From Fuerstiella marisgermanici (GTDB lineage: Bacteria; Planctomycetota; Planctomycetia; Planctomycetales; Planctomycetaceae): DNA of 64,000 nt. Of the stretch, positions 37,489 through 46,279 are shown piece by piece. The stretch covers positions 1,860,001 to 1,924,000 of the forward strand of contig NZ_CP017641.1 in the NCBI RefSeq assembly GCF_001983935.1, written 5' to 3'. Positions within the stretch are counted from its first letter, which is position 1, and every line of letters begins with the position of its first letter. The notes below the pieces were generated by a model, which ran no database searches, was not told where the DNA came from, and worked only from the letters and a program-made list of their open reading frames with translations. The position numbers and the translations under genes are program-made.

Positions 37489-38850
37489 TCACTTTGTTGT
37501 CACAGGGTGACGCATGACAATTTCCAGTGCGGGACCGGATGCTTCAGGATGCTGACTGCTTGCAAAAGCGTGTACCAGGCCTTGTTCTTCGCGTTCGAGT
37601 GTCTGGCGAACTAAAACAAAGCTGACAACTTTGTCGGAATCGGATTTCAGGAATTCTGTCAGGGCTTCGCCGCCAAGAGTGAAGCTCGACGTCTGCACGC
37701 CACGTGAGACGTCAAATGTTCCGAGCAATCGGCACTGGTCAAGATCAGGAGCTTCTTTCCACTTCAGATCGTCGCTCTCCCACCATTCCGCCGATTCATC
37801 GGTCACGCCGTACACCGCAAAGATATTTGTTTCCGGCAAAAAAGCGGCGGAACCCAATCCTGTAGGGACAAGATTGAGCCGAATACGTGCGGATTCCATG
37901 TCGGCGAGTTCAACGTCTGAGAGATCAAACTGAATCAGCGAGCGACGGCTGTAACCACTCGACCTTCTTCCACTTTTTGCCATCAAGAAATGAGGGTGCA
38001 GATGCCCGCGTCGATAGTTGTGCTGAATGATCGAAGCCTCGTCGGAAGTCGTGACCCGCAGGACATTTAGCTGCTGCAACAGTTTTCGGGCTGGCTGCTT
38101 ATGCAAAGCGGGCGTCAGCGATTCCGCCGTCACCACGGCGCTTTGTTCTTCCAGCAAACGAGCGGAGTGTCCTGTTCGGGGATGGTTGATTGCGACTTCG
38201 CCAGACAGAACTTCCAGTGATGTTTGTTGAGCTTCTTTATCCACTGAAACAGAGAACTCGGTCCCATAGTCGATCGCTCGACCATTCGGTATGTCCATCA
38301 CAAAGCCGATCGCTGACTCTGGAACGTTCACAACAGCGGTCCCGTCGACCATCACGGCCTGCATCGGCGTTTGGATAATCAGATGAGCGGGCGCTTCAAG
38401 AAAGACCTGTGCACCGGACTTAAATCGTATTGAAGCAACTCCGGATTTCAGTTTTAGAAACCCGGCCGAAAGTTCTGAACCAGGTGCGGTCGGAAGTGAA
38501 CTTTCCCAAGTGGCATGTTCGCTCGAAACGAGAGTTGCAATGATTTTGGGATTCGACCATCGCCAGATGCCGACTAGTCCAATCAACAGCACTAATGCCG
38601 CGGTCAAAGGAAACAATCGCCGCGTCAGCGTCTTGACGCGACTGGCTCGCAGGACCTTCAATTCTCCTTCAACAAGCGAATCACCTGCCATGTGCAGCAA
38701 AGCGTGCTGTCGTTTGAGGTCGAGGTACAGGCGACGTGCTCGTGGGTCGTCCAGAAGTTGAGTTTCCAACTCAGCAATTTCTGCGTCGGTGATCGCACCT
38801 TCCAACTGCCGCTCAATCAATTCTGCCAGGCGGAGGTCATCTTTATTCAT
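37489..38850 (-). CDS. FecR-domain protein with DNRLRE-like tail, partner of ECF sigma
   Basis: A 453-residue membrane protein. Residues 1-75 resemble an anti-sigma-type cytoplasmic region (LAELIERQLEGAITDAEIAE). One transmembrane helix follows (LFPLTAALVLLIGLVGIW, about 78-96), then a FecR domain (GVASIRFKSGAQVFLEAPA, GRAIDYGTEFSVSV, LEVLSGEVAI) facing the periplasm. The C-terminal 180 residues look like a DNRLRE/CBM96 beta domain (SLIQFDLSDVELADMESARI). The start ATG overlaps the sigma-factor stop by 4 bp (ATGA), indicating coupled translation and a signalling pair. It should sense an envelope signal and control the sigma factor. Confidence 0.9.
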   Translation of the reverse strand: MNKDDLRLAELIERQLEGAITDAEIAELETQLLDDPRARRLYLDLKRQHALLHMAGDSLVEGELKVLRASRVKTLTRRLFPLTAALVLLIGLVGIWRWSNPKIIATLVSSEHATWESSLPTAPGSELSAGFLKLKSGVASIRFKSGAQVFLEAPAHLIIQTPMQAVMVDGTAVVNVPESAIGFVMDIPNGRAIDYGTEFSVSVDKEAQQTSLEVLSGEVAINHPRTGHSARLLEEQSAVVTAESLTPALHKQPARKLLQQLNVLRVTTSDEASIIQHNYRRGHLHPHFLMAKSGRRSSGYSRRSLIQFDLSDVELADMESARIRLNLVPTGLGSAAFLPETNIFAVYGVTDESAEWWESDDLKWKEAPDLDQCRLLGTFDVSRGVQTSSFTLGGEALTEFLKSDSDKVVSFVLVRQTLEREEQGLVHAFASSQHPEASGPALEIVMRHPVTTK

Positions 38851-39386
38851 TGCGTCGAACCTCCCTGCATGCAGTTCCGCAGGGTTAATCGAATTCGACT
38901 GAGCACCCGATACGTCGCTTCGACTGTCCGATCGACTTTCGCCGCCACATCTTCAACACCGGAGTCCTTAAAATATCGCCGAATCAGCATCTGGCGATGG
39001 TCCGCCTGCAACCGCTCAATGCATTGCCTGAGTTTTTGAATCTGTTCGTCGTGAGTGCCAACGGTCGCTTCAAATTCTTCCGCCAAACGTTCGTAGCAAT
39101 TTTCACTGAACCAAAGCCGTTTCGATTCAATCGCTTTTTGTTTTCTATAGGTCAGCACTCGGTTCAAGGCGACTTTTCGCGATCACGCGGCAAAGTCAGT
39201 CCCCGACTCAAACGAACCAAAAGAACGCCACAACGCGACTTTGGTTTCCTGCAGTATGTCCTGCGAATCCGCCATGGACGGCACAAGACTCATCACATAT
39301 CGAGTCAACGACTGGTCATGCTGGGCAAGCAATTCCACGAAGTCATCGGCCTTCGCACAATCAGTATTCGTGGAGTCCTGGTTCAT
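38847..39386 (-). pseudogene. ECF sigma factor with an in-frame TGA
   Basis: The frame starts MNQDSTNTD at 39386 and has region 2 (DDFVELLAQHDQSLTRYVMS, then DSQDILQETKVALWRSFGSF). It meets TGA at 39183-39185 after FAA and continues in the same frame with SRKVALNRVLTYRKQ and region 4 (ERLQADHRQMLIRRYFKDSG, VEDVAAKVDRTVEATYRVLS). Planctomycete ECF relatives have Trp after F-x-A, so one TGG-to-TGA change breaks an otherwise complete 179-codon gene. It ends in a 4-bp overlap with the FecR gene. Without read-through, no functional sigma factor is made, and the coupled FecR protein may also drop. Confidence 0.88.
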
Positions 39387-40030
39387 GCTCTCTAAGTGCC
39401 ACACAGGTAAAGATTGGACAGTTGAATTTCGGAGAATATGAAAATTGTGCGAAATTCGTACTCTGCCCCGCACTCAGGCGCGTCGAGCGTGCCCATGTCG
39501 CCCGCGCGGTGTAAGTGGGCTGTGCGGTCGCTCAGAACAGGGAAATCTTCGTTTTCCAGAATACCAACGCGAATAAAGTGCCTGCAAGTTCCACACCACA
39601 CGTGGTTCACACAGGATTGCGACCGCCCACATGTGCTCTCCAGCCGCAAATTTTGGAAGCTGTAGGGGCTCACTTAGCTTGGGGTGGGGACAAATCGGTT
39701 GAAGACTGCTGGCCTCAATACGTGATTCACCGCTTCTTCGGGCTTCCGCATTGCTTTCAAAACTGCTTGGGGGCTGCGGCGAAGTGCAGTGTGCATTCAA
39801 CGATGCCACCCCTCACGTCCCGGCCGTGTGAGACGAGTCGAATAGATCCCGGCATCGGTTGAACGTAGCGACGCGCGTCCTACGGCCATTCGGCACGAGC
39901 CGCGCGGAAACTGAGCGGTCACGGCAATGCTGTTGACATGCATTCTTAATTCGGCGGTTGGAACTACAGTCCGATTAGCTCCCACCGATGCCTGGACAGC
40001 CATCGCCAAGAACGACAGGAACGGTCTCAT
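39387..40030. other. Intergenic region upstream of the sigma gene
   Basis: About 640 bp. It should hold the promoter of the sigma-FecR operon. Open frames here (for example 39797-40030 on minus) have no support. CATGCTCTCTAAGTG lies just upstream of the sigma ATG and gives no clear ribosome-binding site. Confidence 0.4.
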
Positions 40031-40234
40031 CTAGCTTTGTAAATCTTCGGCCTCTTGCTGTTCGATTTCTTCGATCTGCTTCAATAGGTCTTCCGCTTGA
40101 GCAGACATCGCCGCGAAGCCTTTGATGTCACCGCCACGCTGAAGATCCCGCGCCTGTTCGAGGCGAAGAGCATACTCCTTTTGCAACCGCTGAAGGGGCG
40201 ATTTCCGAAACAGCTTGAACATACGGGTCTCCAT
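40031..40234 (-). CDS. Small helical protein (DUF6435-like)
   Basis: A 67-residue protein, or 63 from the second start at 40222 (MFKLF). It begins MFKLFRKSPLQRLQKEYALR, then LEQARDLQRGGDIKGFAAMS and AQAEDLLKQIEEIEQQEAED, a charged two-helix hairpin. The FKLFRKxPLxxLQKEY start and QRxGDIxxxAxxxAxAEDLLKQI pattern match the short DUF6435-type proteins of many bacteria, whose role is unknown. It stands alone, with non-coding stretches on both sides. Confidence 0.75.
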   Translation of the reverse strand: METRMFKLFRKSPLQRLQKEYALRLEQARDLQRGGDIKGFAAMSAQAEDLLKQIEEIEQQEAEDLQS

Positions 40235-40635
40235 TGTGGGATGTGCACTTCAAAGTAAGCCCCCCTGAAAGTCACGACGGCTGTCGAAGGGCGGAAGTTG
40301 CGCGTGGTGGCCGGGTTATAGACGCGAACGACATTCTGTCCGGTCGCGCACAGCAAATGCTACGGTGGCCGGGGCCAATAGAGTTCGTGAAGAGAAAGTT
40401 CACGATCCACACGTGTCGCAACAGCACCTGCCGCCTCGCATCGGCACGGTCGGCTGAAGCAATCTGGCTGCACTGTGTTTGACACTGCCTCCTCGGTTGC
40501 CGCCATGTTTGCACTTTGCCCTGGGCAGGAATCGAAACTCGCTGCAGCCAAATATCGGCCCCTGGTTTTAAGTTTGGGGCTGTCTACAAACTGGCGCGAA
40601 AAATCAAATCATCTGGCAATGAAGGGAAGACGAAC
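40235..40635. other. Intergenic region without a recognisable gene
   Basis: About 400 bp between divergent genes; promoters for both are expected here but not identifiable. Confidence 0.4.
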
Positions 40636-40812
40636 ATGAAGCAGCGATCAATGGCTAAACTGGGGTACATCCTGGCGGCCGGAGCATCACTGGTGGTATC
40701 AGTGTCACTCTGGTTCACCGGCAGTAAGGAGCAAGGAGTTTTTGTGGGGCTATGGGTGCCATCAATTCTGTCACTGGGCGCTCTGATGCTGACTGGAGGT
40801 CGAGATGAGTGA
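40636..40812 (+). CDS. Small two-helix membrane protein
   Basis: A 58-residue protein with two hydrophobic helices (LGYILAAGASLVVSVSLWFT and GVFVGLWVPSILSLGALML), a short polar start and a charged end. The ATG at 40636 is preceded by GAAGGGAAGACGAAC, a usable ribosome-binding site. Its stop overlaps the next small gene by 8 bp, so the two are surely co-translated and may form a small membrane complex. No named family. Confidence 0.7.
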   Translation: MKQRSMAKLGYILAAGASLVVSVSLWFTGSKEQGVFVGLWVPSILSLGALMLTGGRDE

Positions 40813-40975
40813 CATCGGAATCTTCATCTTCGGGATGTTCATTTTCGGAGTAGCGATTTGCTCCACACTCATCGTTGTGCTGGCTGGCAACGTAACTCCC
40901 GCTGAAAAAGTCAAGACGCCAGAGACAAAAACGGACGTCAGTGGCAACGCAGCCGTTGTGCCGGAAAATGTGTAA
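40805..40975 (+). CDS. Small membrane protein overlapping the previous gene
   Basis: A 56-residue protein that starts at ATG 40805, inside the end of the upstream gene, whose TGA is at 40810-40812. It has one long hydrophobic helix (IGIFIFGMFIFGVAICSTLI then VVLAGN) and a polar tail rich in Thr, Lys and Val. GGAGGTCGAG immediately upstream is a strong ribosome-binding site. I recall similar tiny proteins from other planctomycetes, but the role is unknown. Confidence 0.7.
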   Translation: MSDIGIFIFGMFIFGVAICSTLIVVLAGNVTPAEKVKTPETKTDVSGNAAVVPENV

Positions 40976-41471
40976 CCGATCCGCCGGACCTGTACATGCG
41001 TGTGCTGACATATCACACGAGACCGCTGTATCCTTGTCCTGAAGCAGCCTCTCCCGCGCAGCGGGCAATGTGACCTATGTCTCCAAACGCCACCAGCGAA
41101 GCTGATCACTAATCGTTCAGTGAACAGACGATACGGGCGTGAACTGTGTAGCCCTATCAGCACCCATTGTCGACTACAGGACTGACATCGTGGATCCGGA
41201 AAGCCGCCGCGTCGCACGCAAAAGTTCGTCGCCTGCAGACGCCCCCTAAGCTGATGTTCAAGCCGGGGTCAGTCTGCAGCAAAGAATGGGCGAAGAATTT
41301 GCGGACCTCAGTGCATCCCGCATTTGGCGGAAGGAAGAAAGTGCGGCAACGACTCCAATTAACGGCGACTCACGAAAATAGCCGGCACCGCTTCAATACC
41401 CTTGAACAGTTCCAACCAAATTCGTCGCCCTAACATCGTGTTCCGAACACGCCATTCGACAATCAACTTGG
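40976..41471. other. Intergenic region without a recognisable gene
   Basis: About 500 bp between convergent genes. No convincing coding frame. A CACTGTAGGGCTACA-like inverted element was looked for and not found. Confidence 0.4.
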
Positions 41472-42164
41472 TTAATAATTCGCAGTCGATAGTGCGGTAG
41501 CGATCGCACCGACGATGGCGATCAGTAGTGTGAGGCCAAACAAGGACATCAGCGGCCAGAAGCTCCAGTGGCGTGGACCGCGGTCGTGAGTAATCATGTC
41601 CTTTGTTATGTGGCCAAGCGTTTCGCGCTGGTCAGCCTCACCTGTCAACAACTGCACATCGAAAGTATTGCTCCGTTCGTCAGTGCGGCAAATCCCGAAG
41701 AGTTCTTCCCAATCGCCGTCCTTCTTTTTCGCATGCACGTGAAATTCGAACACCTGCACCCAACCGGGACGTTCGATGGCTTTTAGTTCGAGCTTTAGAA
41801 AATTGGCAGAGCGTCCGAAGTAGCCGATTTTGCTGAGATGGTCGCGAAGATCCTTCTCGGTACACTTGTTGGAAAGAATCGGCGCGGTGGGGGCTCCTAT
41901 TTGCTTGTTTACTTCTGATTGATTCTTCAGCTGTCGTATAATTTCGACCTCCTGATACCGCAATATTTTGGGCCGGTTCACACTGGATTCGCACCACGGG
42001 CAGACCTTCGTTTCATCTGCGGAAATCGACAGAACGCGTTCGCCACACTTGTAACAAGTGGCGTCGGGATCAAAGTCAATCTCGGTCAGTGAGGCGGGGC
42101 CTGGTGGACGCGTCATGTGAATTCCGTCGCCATTTTTCCAGACATGGAGTTTCATGATCGACAA
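41472..42164 (-). CDS. Zinc-ribbon protein with C-terminal membrane anchor
   Basis: A 230-residue protein. Near the N-terminus two CxxC knuckles (CYKCGER ... KVCPWCESS, about residues 36-60) form a zinc ribbon. A charged middle (about 70-195) has SKIGYFGRSANFLKLELKAI and FEFHVHAKKKDGDWEELFGI. One transmembrane helix (PLMSLFGLTLLIAIVGAIAT) closes it. No family is recognised. Its first ATG is 3 bp after the stop of the amine-oxidase gene, so they are almost certainly in one operon. Confidence 0.65.
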   Translation of the reverse strand: MSIMKLHVWKNGDGIHMTRPPGPASLTEIDFDPDATCYKCGERVLSISADETKVCPWCESSVNRPKILRYQEVEIIRQLKNQSEVNKQIGAPTAPILSNKCTEKDLRDHLSKIGYFGRSANFLKLELKAIERPGWVQVFEFHVHAKKKDGDWEELFGICRTDERSNTFDVQLLTGEADQRETLGHITKDMITHDRGPRHWSFWPLMSLFGLTLLIAIVGAIATALSTANY

Positions 42165-42166
42165 AG

Positions 42167-43408
42167 CTATGCCTCCCTGATGATCGCTTCCGCGGCCAGT
42201 CTTCCGGATTCCATAGCTCCGTTGATGGATCCATTACTCCGGTAGTCACCGCAGATGTAAACGTTGTCTCGCAGCTTTGCCGGTTGCACAAGCGGCTCAA
42301 AGGCGGGTGAGGTCTGATTGGGCAGGGCATATGGAATGTTGTAGGTGCGCAGGTGTTTCCACGAATCCACAACACTACCAAACCAACTGCGCAGGTCGTC
42401 GGCGACAGCCTTGTGCAACGTAGAATCGGTGGTTGCAGCGTTGAGTACCGTCGCGGATATTATGGAACTGCCATCTGGTGCGTACGCTGAGGAAACCTGA
42501 CTGGGCACACAGAGGTTATTAACGAGTCCGGATCCGGTCCCGTTCAAAAGCAACATGCGATCTTTCACAGGCGGTTTTGGAGCAGAAAAGTAAACGCAGT
42601 TAACGGACCGTGGCTTCCTTGTGGACGCAAGTTCCGGTATCAACTTCGCAGCAGCGGGCTGGTCGGTCGCCACGACAACACTGTTGCAGGAAATCACTTC
42701 ACCGGATTGCAAAGTCACCTGATCACTTTTGATCTCTGTGACGGCCTGGTTCAATCGAATGGCACCGTTGGGAAGCTGCCTGGCGAGCTGTTGAGGAATT
42801 TGGCCCATGCCCAGCGCTGGCAACGCGGTGTCTCCGGCACTGAACATACGAAACACGAAGTACAGCATGCGGCAGGATGTCTGAAGCTCCCGGTCAAGAA
42901 ACACGCCGCCAAGAAAAGGACGCAGAAACGATTCCACCATGCTCGTAGAGAATCCCAGCCGTTGAAGCTCGGCTTCGGTGGTCCGATCGGGACGTTTAAA
43001 GAGGCCTGCCATCGTGCCTCGACCGGCCTCCCACCTCAGGCGACCGATCCGCAACTTGTCGGCGAATCCTCCGATCGGAGCGAAGGCCGTGGTGAGCGCT
43101 TGACTCGGGCGCCGCCACGGATCCGCCATGCAATGAAGTCCGGTAGTCGTCCGAATCAGTGATCCGGGTTCGAACGCCTTCAAATTCAGTGCGTCGTAGT
43201 CAAGCTGCTTCGCCGCTTCCGGGTAGGCTGTCAACAGCACCTGAAAGCCCCGATCCAGCAGAAAGCCGTCAACCTCGTCAGTGCGCACTCGACCTCCCAC
43301 GCCGTCGGCTGCTTCAAGCAGAACGAACTCAACACCGCGGGCGTGAAGTTCCCTGGCACAGGTGAGGCCAGCCAGCCCCGCTCCGATAATGACTACTGGA
43401 TCTGGCAT
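42167..43408 (-). CDS. FAD-dependent amine-oxidase-family protein
   Basis: A 413-residue flavoprotein of the NAD(P)/FAD amine-oxidase (protoporphyrinogen oxidase/phytoene desaturase-like) class. Dinucleotide-binding motif at the start: VVIIGAGLAGLTCARELHAR, with Glu after strand 2 (LLEAADGVGGRVRT). The C-terminal FAD motif is VYICGDYRSNGSINGAMESG. The middle includes FLRPFLGGVFLDRELQTS, seen in carotenoid/porphyrin-type oxidases. Substrate unknown. A membrane protein gene lies 22 bp upstream and the zinc-ribbon gene 3 bp downstream, all on minus. Confidence 0.88.
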   Translation of the reverse strand: MPDPVVIIGAGLAGLTCARELHARGVEFVLLEAADGVGGRVRTDEVDGFLLDRGFQVLLTAYPEAAKQLDYDALNLKAFEPGSLIRTTTGLHCMADPWRRPSQALTTAFAPIGGFADKLRIGRLRWEAGRGTMAGLFKRPDRTTEAELQRLGFSTSMVESFLRPFLGGVFLDRELQTSCRMLYFVFRMFSAGDTALPALGMGQIPQQLARQLPNGAIRLNQAVTEIKSDQVTLQSGEVISCNSVVVATDQPAAAKLIPELASTRKPRSVNCVYFSAPKPPVKDRMLLLNGTGSGLVNNLCVPSQVSSAYAPDGSSIISATVLNAATTDSTLHKAVADDLRSWFGSVVDSWKHLRTYNIPYALPNQTSPAFEPLVQPAKLRDNVYICGDYRSNGSINGAMESGRLAAEAIIREA

Positions 43409-43430
43409 AGTTCTTCCGTTCTAAAGCTCG

Positions 43431-44555
43431 TCAGTCTGTTGGCAGCATCGCCCAGAGTTCCGGACGACCGACGTTGCAATGGACAGCACGAGCCAGCGGC
43501 CCGCCAAACGCCCAACTCAAGAACAAGGCCGTGCGAGCCACGTTCCAAGGCCCGACCGTCGGTGCCTCACCACTGGACAGGGCCTGACTCCGGCGTTCCG
43601 GGCAGGGGATCGGCTGGAAGATCGATTCCGCTGTTGCCGACCGATTCGGATCCTGCTCGGTTATTCCGTCGAGATCGAAAATCGCCTTTTGCAATTCGCC
43701 CGGATTGTGATTTGTGGCCAGTTGATGATCCAAAGCGAACACACCGCGTCGGTTAAACATCGGCAACACTAACAGGCCAGCAAATGAAAACACCGAGAAC
43801 CAGAGAAACGCGGATATCAAGTCTGCAACAGATTGCACGCCCCCTCCGCAAGCGATGATGGCAGCAGCGAAGGTACTAACGTTCCACACCATCGCGCAGA
43901 TGATACCCCGCAGCCGTAGCCCCGTCGTCACTGCAACTCGACGTCGAGTCACCAATAGTTCGATGTCGGAATCTCGCAAATTTCCCTTCCATCCTGCCGG
44001 AATGAGAATGCGTTCAAATCCCGGAAGCCCCGCGACACCTCCCACGAAACGTTGGTCGACATGCTGCACGAACGCCCCCATGCCAATTTCTTTGCCGCTT
44101 CGATTCGAACTTGTGAAACGCCAGATCAGTTCCTGCCCAGCCAGCAGTATGACCTGCAGTGTCGCGAACGCAGCAATCAGCCAAGGCGTTCCGAACTCTC
44201 TGCCAATCTGCAGGTAGAAGAAGAAACTCACGGAATACAGCAGGGTCTGAAAAGCCACGGACCGTGACCAGCTTCGCAACCATGCCGAAGAATTCGGGGG
44301 CCTGGATTCGCAGGCGGCAGGAATCACTATTCCGCCAAGTAAGTCGAAGGTGATCAGCAGACCGGCGATGGCAACGAAGAACAGAAAAAAGCTGCCAAGC
44401 TCATTTGCGACAGTTGATGGGCTGGCGGGGAAGAAGCTTTGAGCGGCGTCAGTGTACAGCGCCGTCGAGGCCAGTGTGACGAGCGTTCCGACACATGCGA
44501 TGCCAATCAGAAGTCGTGCTTTTCCGGGCTGCATGTTCACGCTCCATTGCGTCAT
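43431..44555 (-). CDS. Multi-pass membrane protein, first gene of the amine-oxidase operon
   Basis: A 374-residue protein with about six or seven hydrophobic segments, for example LLIGIACVGTLVTLASTALY, FFLFFVAIAGLLITFDLLGG, FATLQVILLAGQELIW, CAMVWNVSTFAAAIIACGGG and FLWFSVFSFAGLLVLPMF. A soluble loop (about residues 145-205) and a soluble tail from about 280 are predicted. A shorter start at MQPGKA is possible. The family is not recognised; FNRRGVFALDHQ recalls loops of membrane peptidases, but no HExxH is present. Confidence 0.65.
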   Translation of the reverse strand: MTQWSVNMQPGKARLLIGIACVGTLVTLASTALYTDAAQSFFPASPSTVANELGSFFLFFVAIAGLLITFDLLGGIVIPAACESRPPNSSAWLRSWSRSVAFQTLLYSVSFFFYLQIGREFGTPWLIAAFATLQVILLAGQELIWRFTSSNRSGKEIGMGAFVQHVDQRFVGGVAGLPGFERILIPAGWKGNLRDSDIELLVTRRRVAVTTGLRLRGIICAMVWNVSTFAAAIIACGGGVQSVADLISAFLWFSVFSFAGLLVLPMFNRRGVFALDHQLATNHNPGELQKAIFDLDGITEQDPNRSATAESIFQPIPCPERRSQALSSGEAPTVGPWNVARTALFLSWAFGGPLARAVHCNVGRPELWAMLPTD

Positions 44556-44773
44556 CGTTTAGTCAATTTTTTGTGCGTGCCCTGTTCCGCCATAAATGCC
44601 CGCCAGTCGACAATTGGCTGGAGCAACGACGCAACAAGTCACGCGAGTCATGCTTCGTTTTAGACGAGCGCCGATCAGCGGCGACCTTAAAGCTCTCCAG
44701 ATCAGTGATCTGAGAAATTGAATTCTCACCGAGCAGGTCTACAAACAGACTCAACAAACTTGCAGGTGCAGAT

Positions 44774-45028
44774 ATGAAACGGACAGAAAACAGCTCAGCC
44801 CCGACCGTCTCCTACCTAATTGAACACTCTCACGGAACTTGTGAGCTGTGGATCAAGCGGCGAGAGGATTCGGACAAAAGCGTTTACGAGCCGCTGAAGT
44901 TGGTTCGTGTTTCAGGACAGGGCACCGTATTGCTGCGGACCGAAATGATTGAAGAAGCGATTCGTCTCGAAGAGTGGATGGCAGACCATTTTGAAGTCTT
45001 CGAAGAAGGCAAGACTGCGTACGAGTAG
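44774..45028 (+). CDS. Hypothetical small soluble protein
   Basis: An 84-residue acidic protein without signal or membrane segment. It reads SYLIEHSHGTCELWIKRRED, then VSGQGTVLLRTEMIEEAIRL and ends HFEVFEEGKTAYE, a beta-alpha pattern. ATG at 44774 follows GCAGGTGCAG, a fair ribosome-binding site. It lies 71 bp upstream of the SDR gene on the same strand and may be co-transcribed. No family recognised. Confidence 0.5.
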   Translation: MKRTENSSAPTVSYLIEHSHGTCELWIKRREDSDKSVYEPLKLVRVSGQGTVLLRTEMIEEAIRLEEWMADHFEVFEEGKTAYE

Positions 45029-45099
45029 CAGCAGTCAGGAATCGAAAGCGAATTCCGCTGAAACGTTTACGGTACTCAAAGCTCACCCAGTCAAAAAAA

Positions 45100-45849
45100 A
45101 TGACAGACAATCCAAACACATTTATAGTGCTCGGAGGCACCGGAGCCGTCGGTAGTGCACTGACGCGAAAGCTAAGCTCAACCGGAGCGAACGTCGTGGT
45201 CGGCGTTCGGGACACGGTGAAAGCGGAAGGTATCACCCACGAAACGTCTTGCGATGTGCACTGGGTTGAGGCGGACAATCCGGAATCCATCGAGCAATGT
45301 GTGAAAGTCACGGCTGAAAAGTATGGCGGCATCACAGGCGTCGCGAATTGCATTGGCTCCGTCCTGCTGAAACCGGCCCACCTCACCAGTGACGCGGAGT
45401 GGCACCACACGATCACAACAAACCTCACGTCATCGTTCTCGCTTGTCCGAGCGGCCGCAAAGGCGATGCGACAATCCGGGGGCTCAATCGTTCTCTGTTC
45501 GTCAGCTGCCGCGCAGATTGGCTTGGCAAATCACGAAGCGATCGCGGCGGCCAAAGCGGGTATCATCGGGCTCACACTTGCAGCCGCCGCGACGTATGCG
45601 AATCGCGGTGTTCGCGTTAATGCGGTCGCTCCAGGTTTGGTGAAGTCTGAGATGACTCGAAAGCTATGGGAGACAGAAGAAGCGGCCGCCGTTTCGGCCC
45701 AGATGCACGCCGTCGGGCGGCTGGGAGACCCCGAGGATGTCGCTAACGCCATCGCATGGCTGCTCGATCCAGCGAACAGCTGGGTGACCGGTCAAACGCT
45801 TGGAGTCGACGGCGGGCTCGGATCCGTGCTGACTCGGAACAGGATGTAG
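45100..45849 (+). CDS. Short-chain dehydrogenase-like protein lacking the catalytic Tyr
   Basis: A 249-residue SDR-fold protein. The nucleotide motif is VLGGTGAVGSAL (residues 9-20), with CDVHWVEADNPESI, NCIGSV in place of NNAG, LTSSFSLVRAA, and the Ser of VLCSSAAAQ. Where classical SDRs have YxxxK, this one reads HEAIAAAKAG, with Ile in the Tyr position. The Lys and the downstream NAVAPGLVKSEMTRKL are kept, and GQTLGVDGGLG ends it. I recall similar HEAIAAAKA sequences in other bacteria, so the loss is a subfamily trait and not a random mutation. Activity is uncertain; a different proton donor or a non-catalytic role is possible. Confidence 0.88.
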   Translation: MTDNPNTFIVLGGTGAVGSALTRKLSSTGANVVVGVRDTVKAEGITHETSCDVHWVEADNPESIEQCVKVTAEKYGGITGVANCIGSVLLKPAHLTSDAEWHHTITTNLTSSFSLVRAAAKAMRQSGGSIVLCSSAAAQIGLANHEAIAAAKAGIIGLTLAAAATYANRGVRVNAVAPGLVKSEMTRKLWETEEAAAVSAQMHAVGRLGDPEDVANAIAWLLDPANSWVTGQTLGVDGGLGSVLTRNRM

Positions 45850-46279
45850 CCCGTTTCAAATACCGGTGTGCGAAGACGGACGCGGCAGCTCGACATTGCT
45901 AACTTCCGCGTTCATGATCGCTCAATAAACAGTCGGACACCTGTCAGAACGGCCGATAGCGGTAGTCTCGGCTGTACTCGTGCTCAGCGCTGTGGGGATC
46001 TACAACGTTGCAAGTTACGTTCAGCAACCCGTTCAGCTCGCGCAGAACAAGCTGTCGAGAATTACAGGCGGACGAAATGCGGGAAATCGAATTAGCCGCT
46101 GCAATAATACATCAGGGTTTGTTCGCTTTCGGATGAAGCGCCGTCGCGGCAACCCAGCGGGAAGCGTGTAAGGAATTCCGTGTTTGCGACGTCAATCTTT
46201 TGCGGTTTAACTCGGGCAACGGTTGCACGATGCGAATGAACGTCAGCTGAATTCTCAGGAGCAACGAAGGCGTATAGTC
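45850..46279. other. Intergenic region without a recognisable gene
   Basis: About 430 bp between two plus-strand genes. Short frames only; no repeat or strong hairpin identified. Confidence 0.4.

Noticed and set aside
39797-40030. 77-codon minus-strand frame before the DUF6435-like gene
   Set aside because: Weak hydrophobic start, then a chance-like tail; no start signal or homology.
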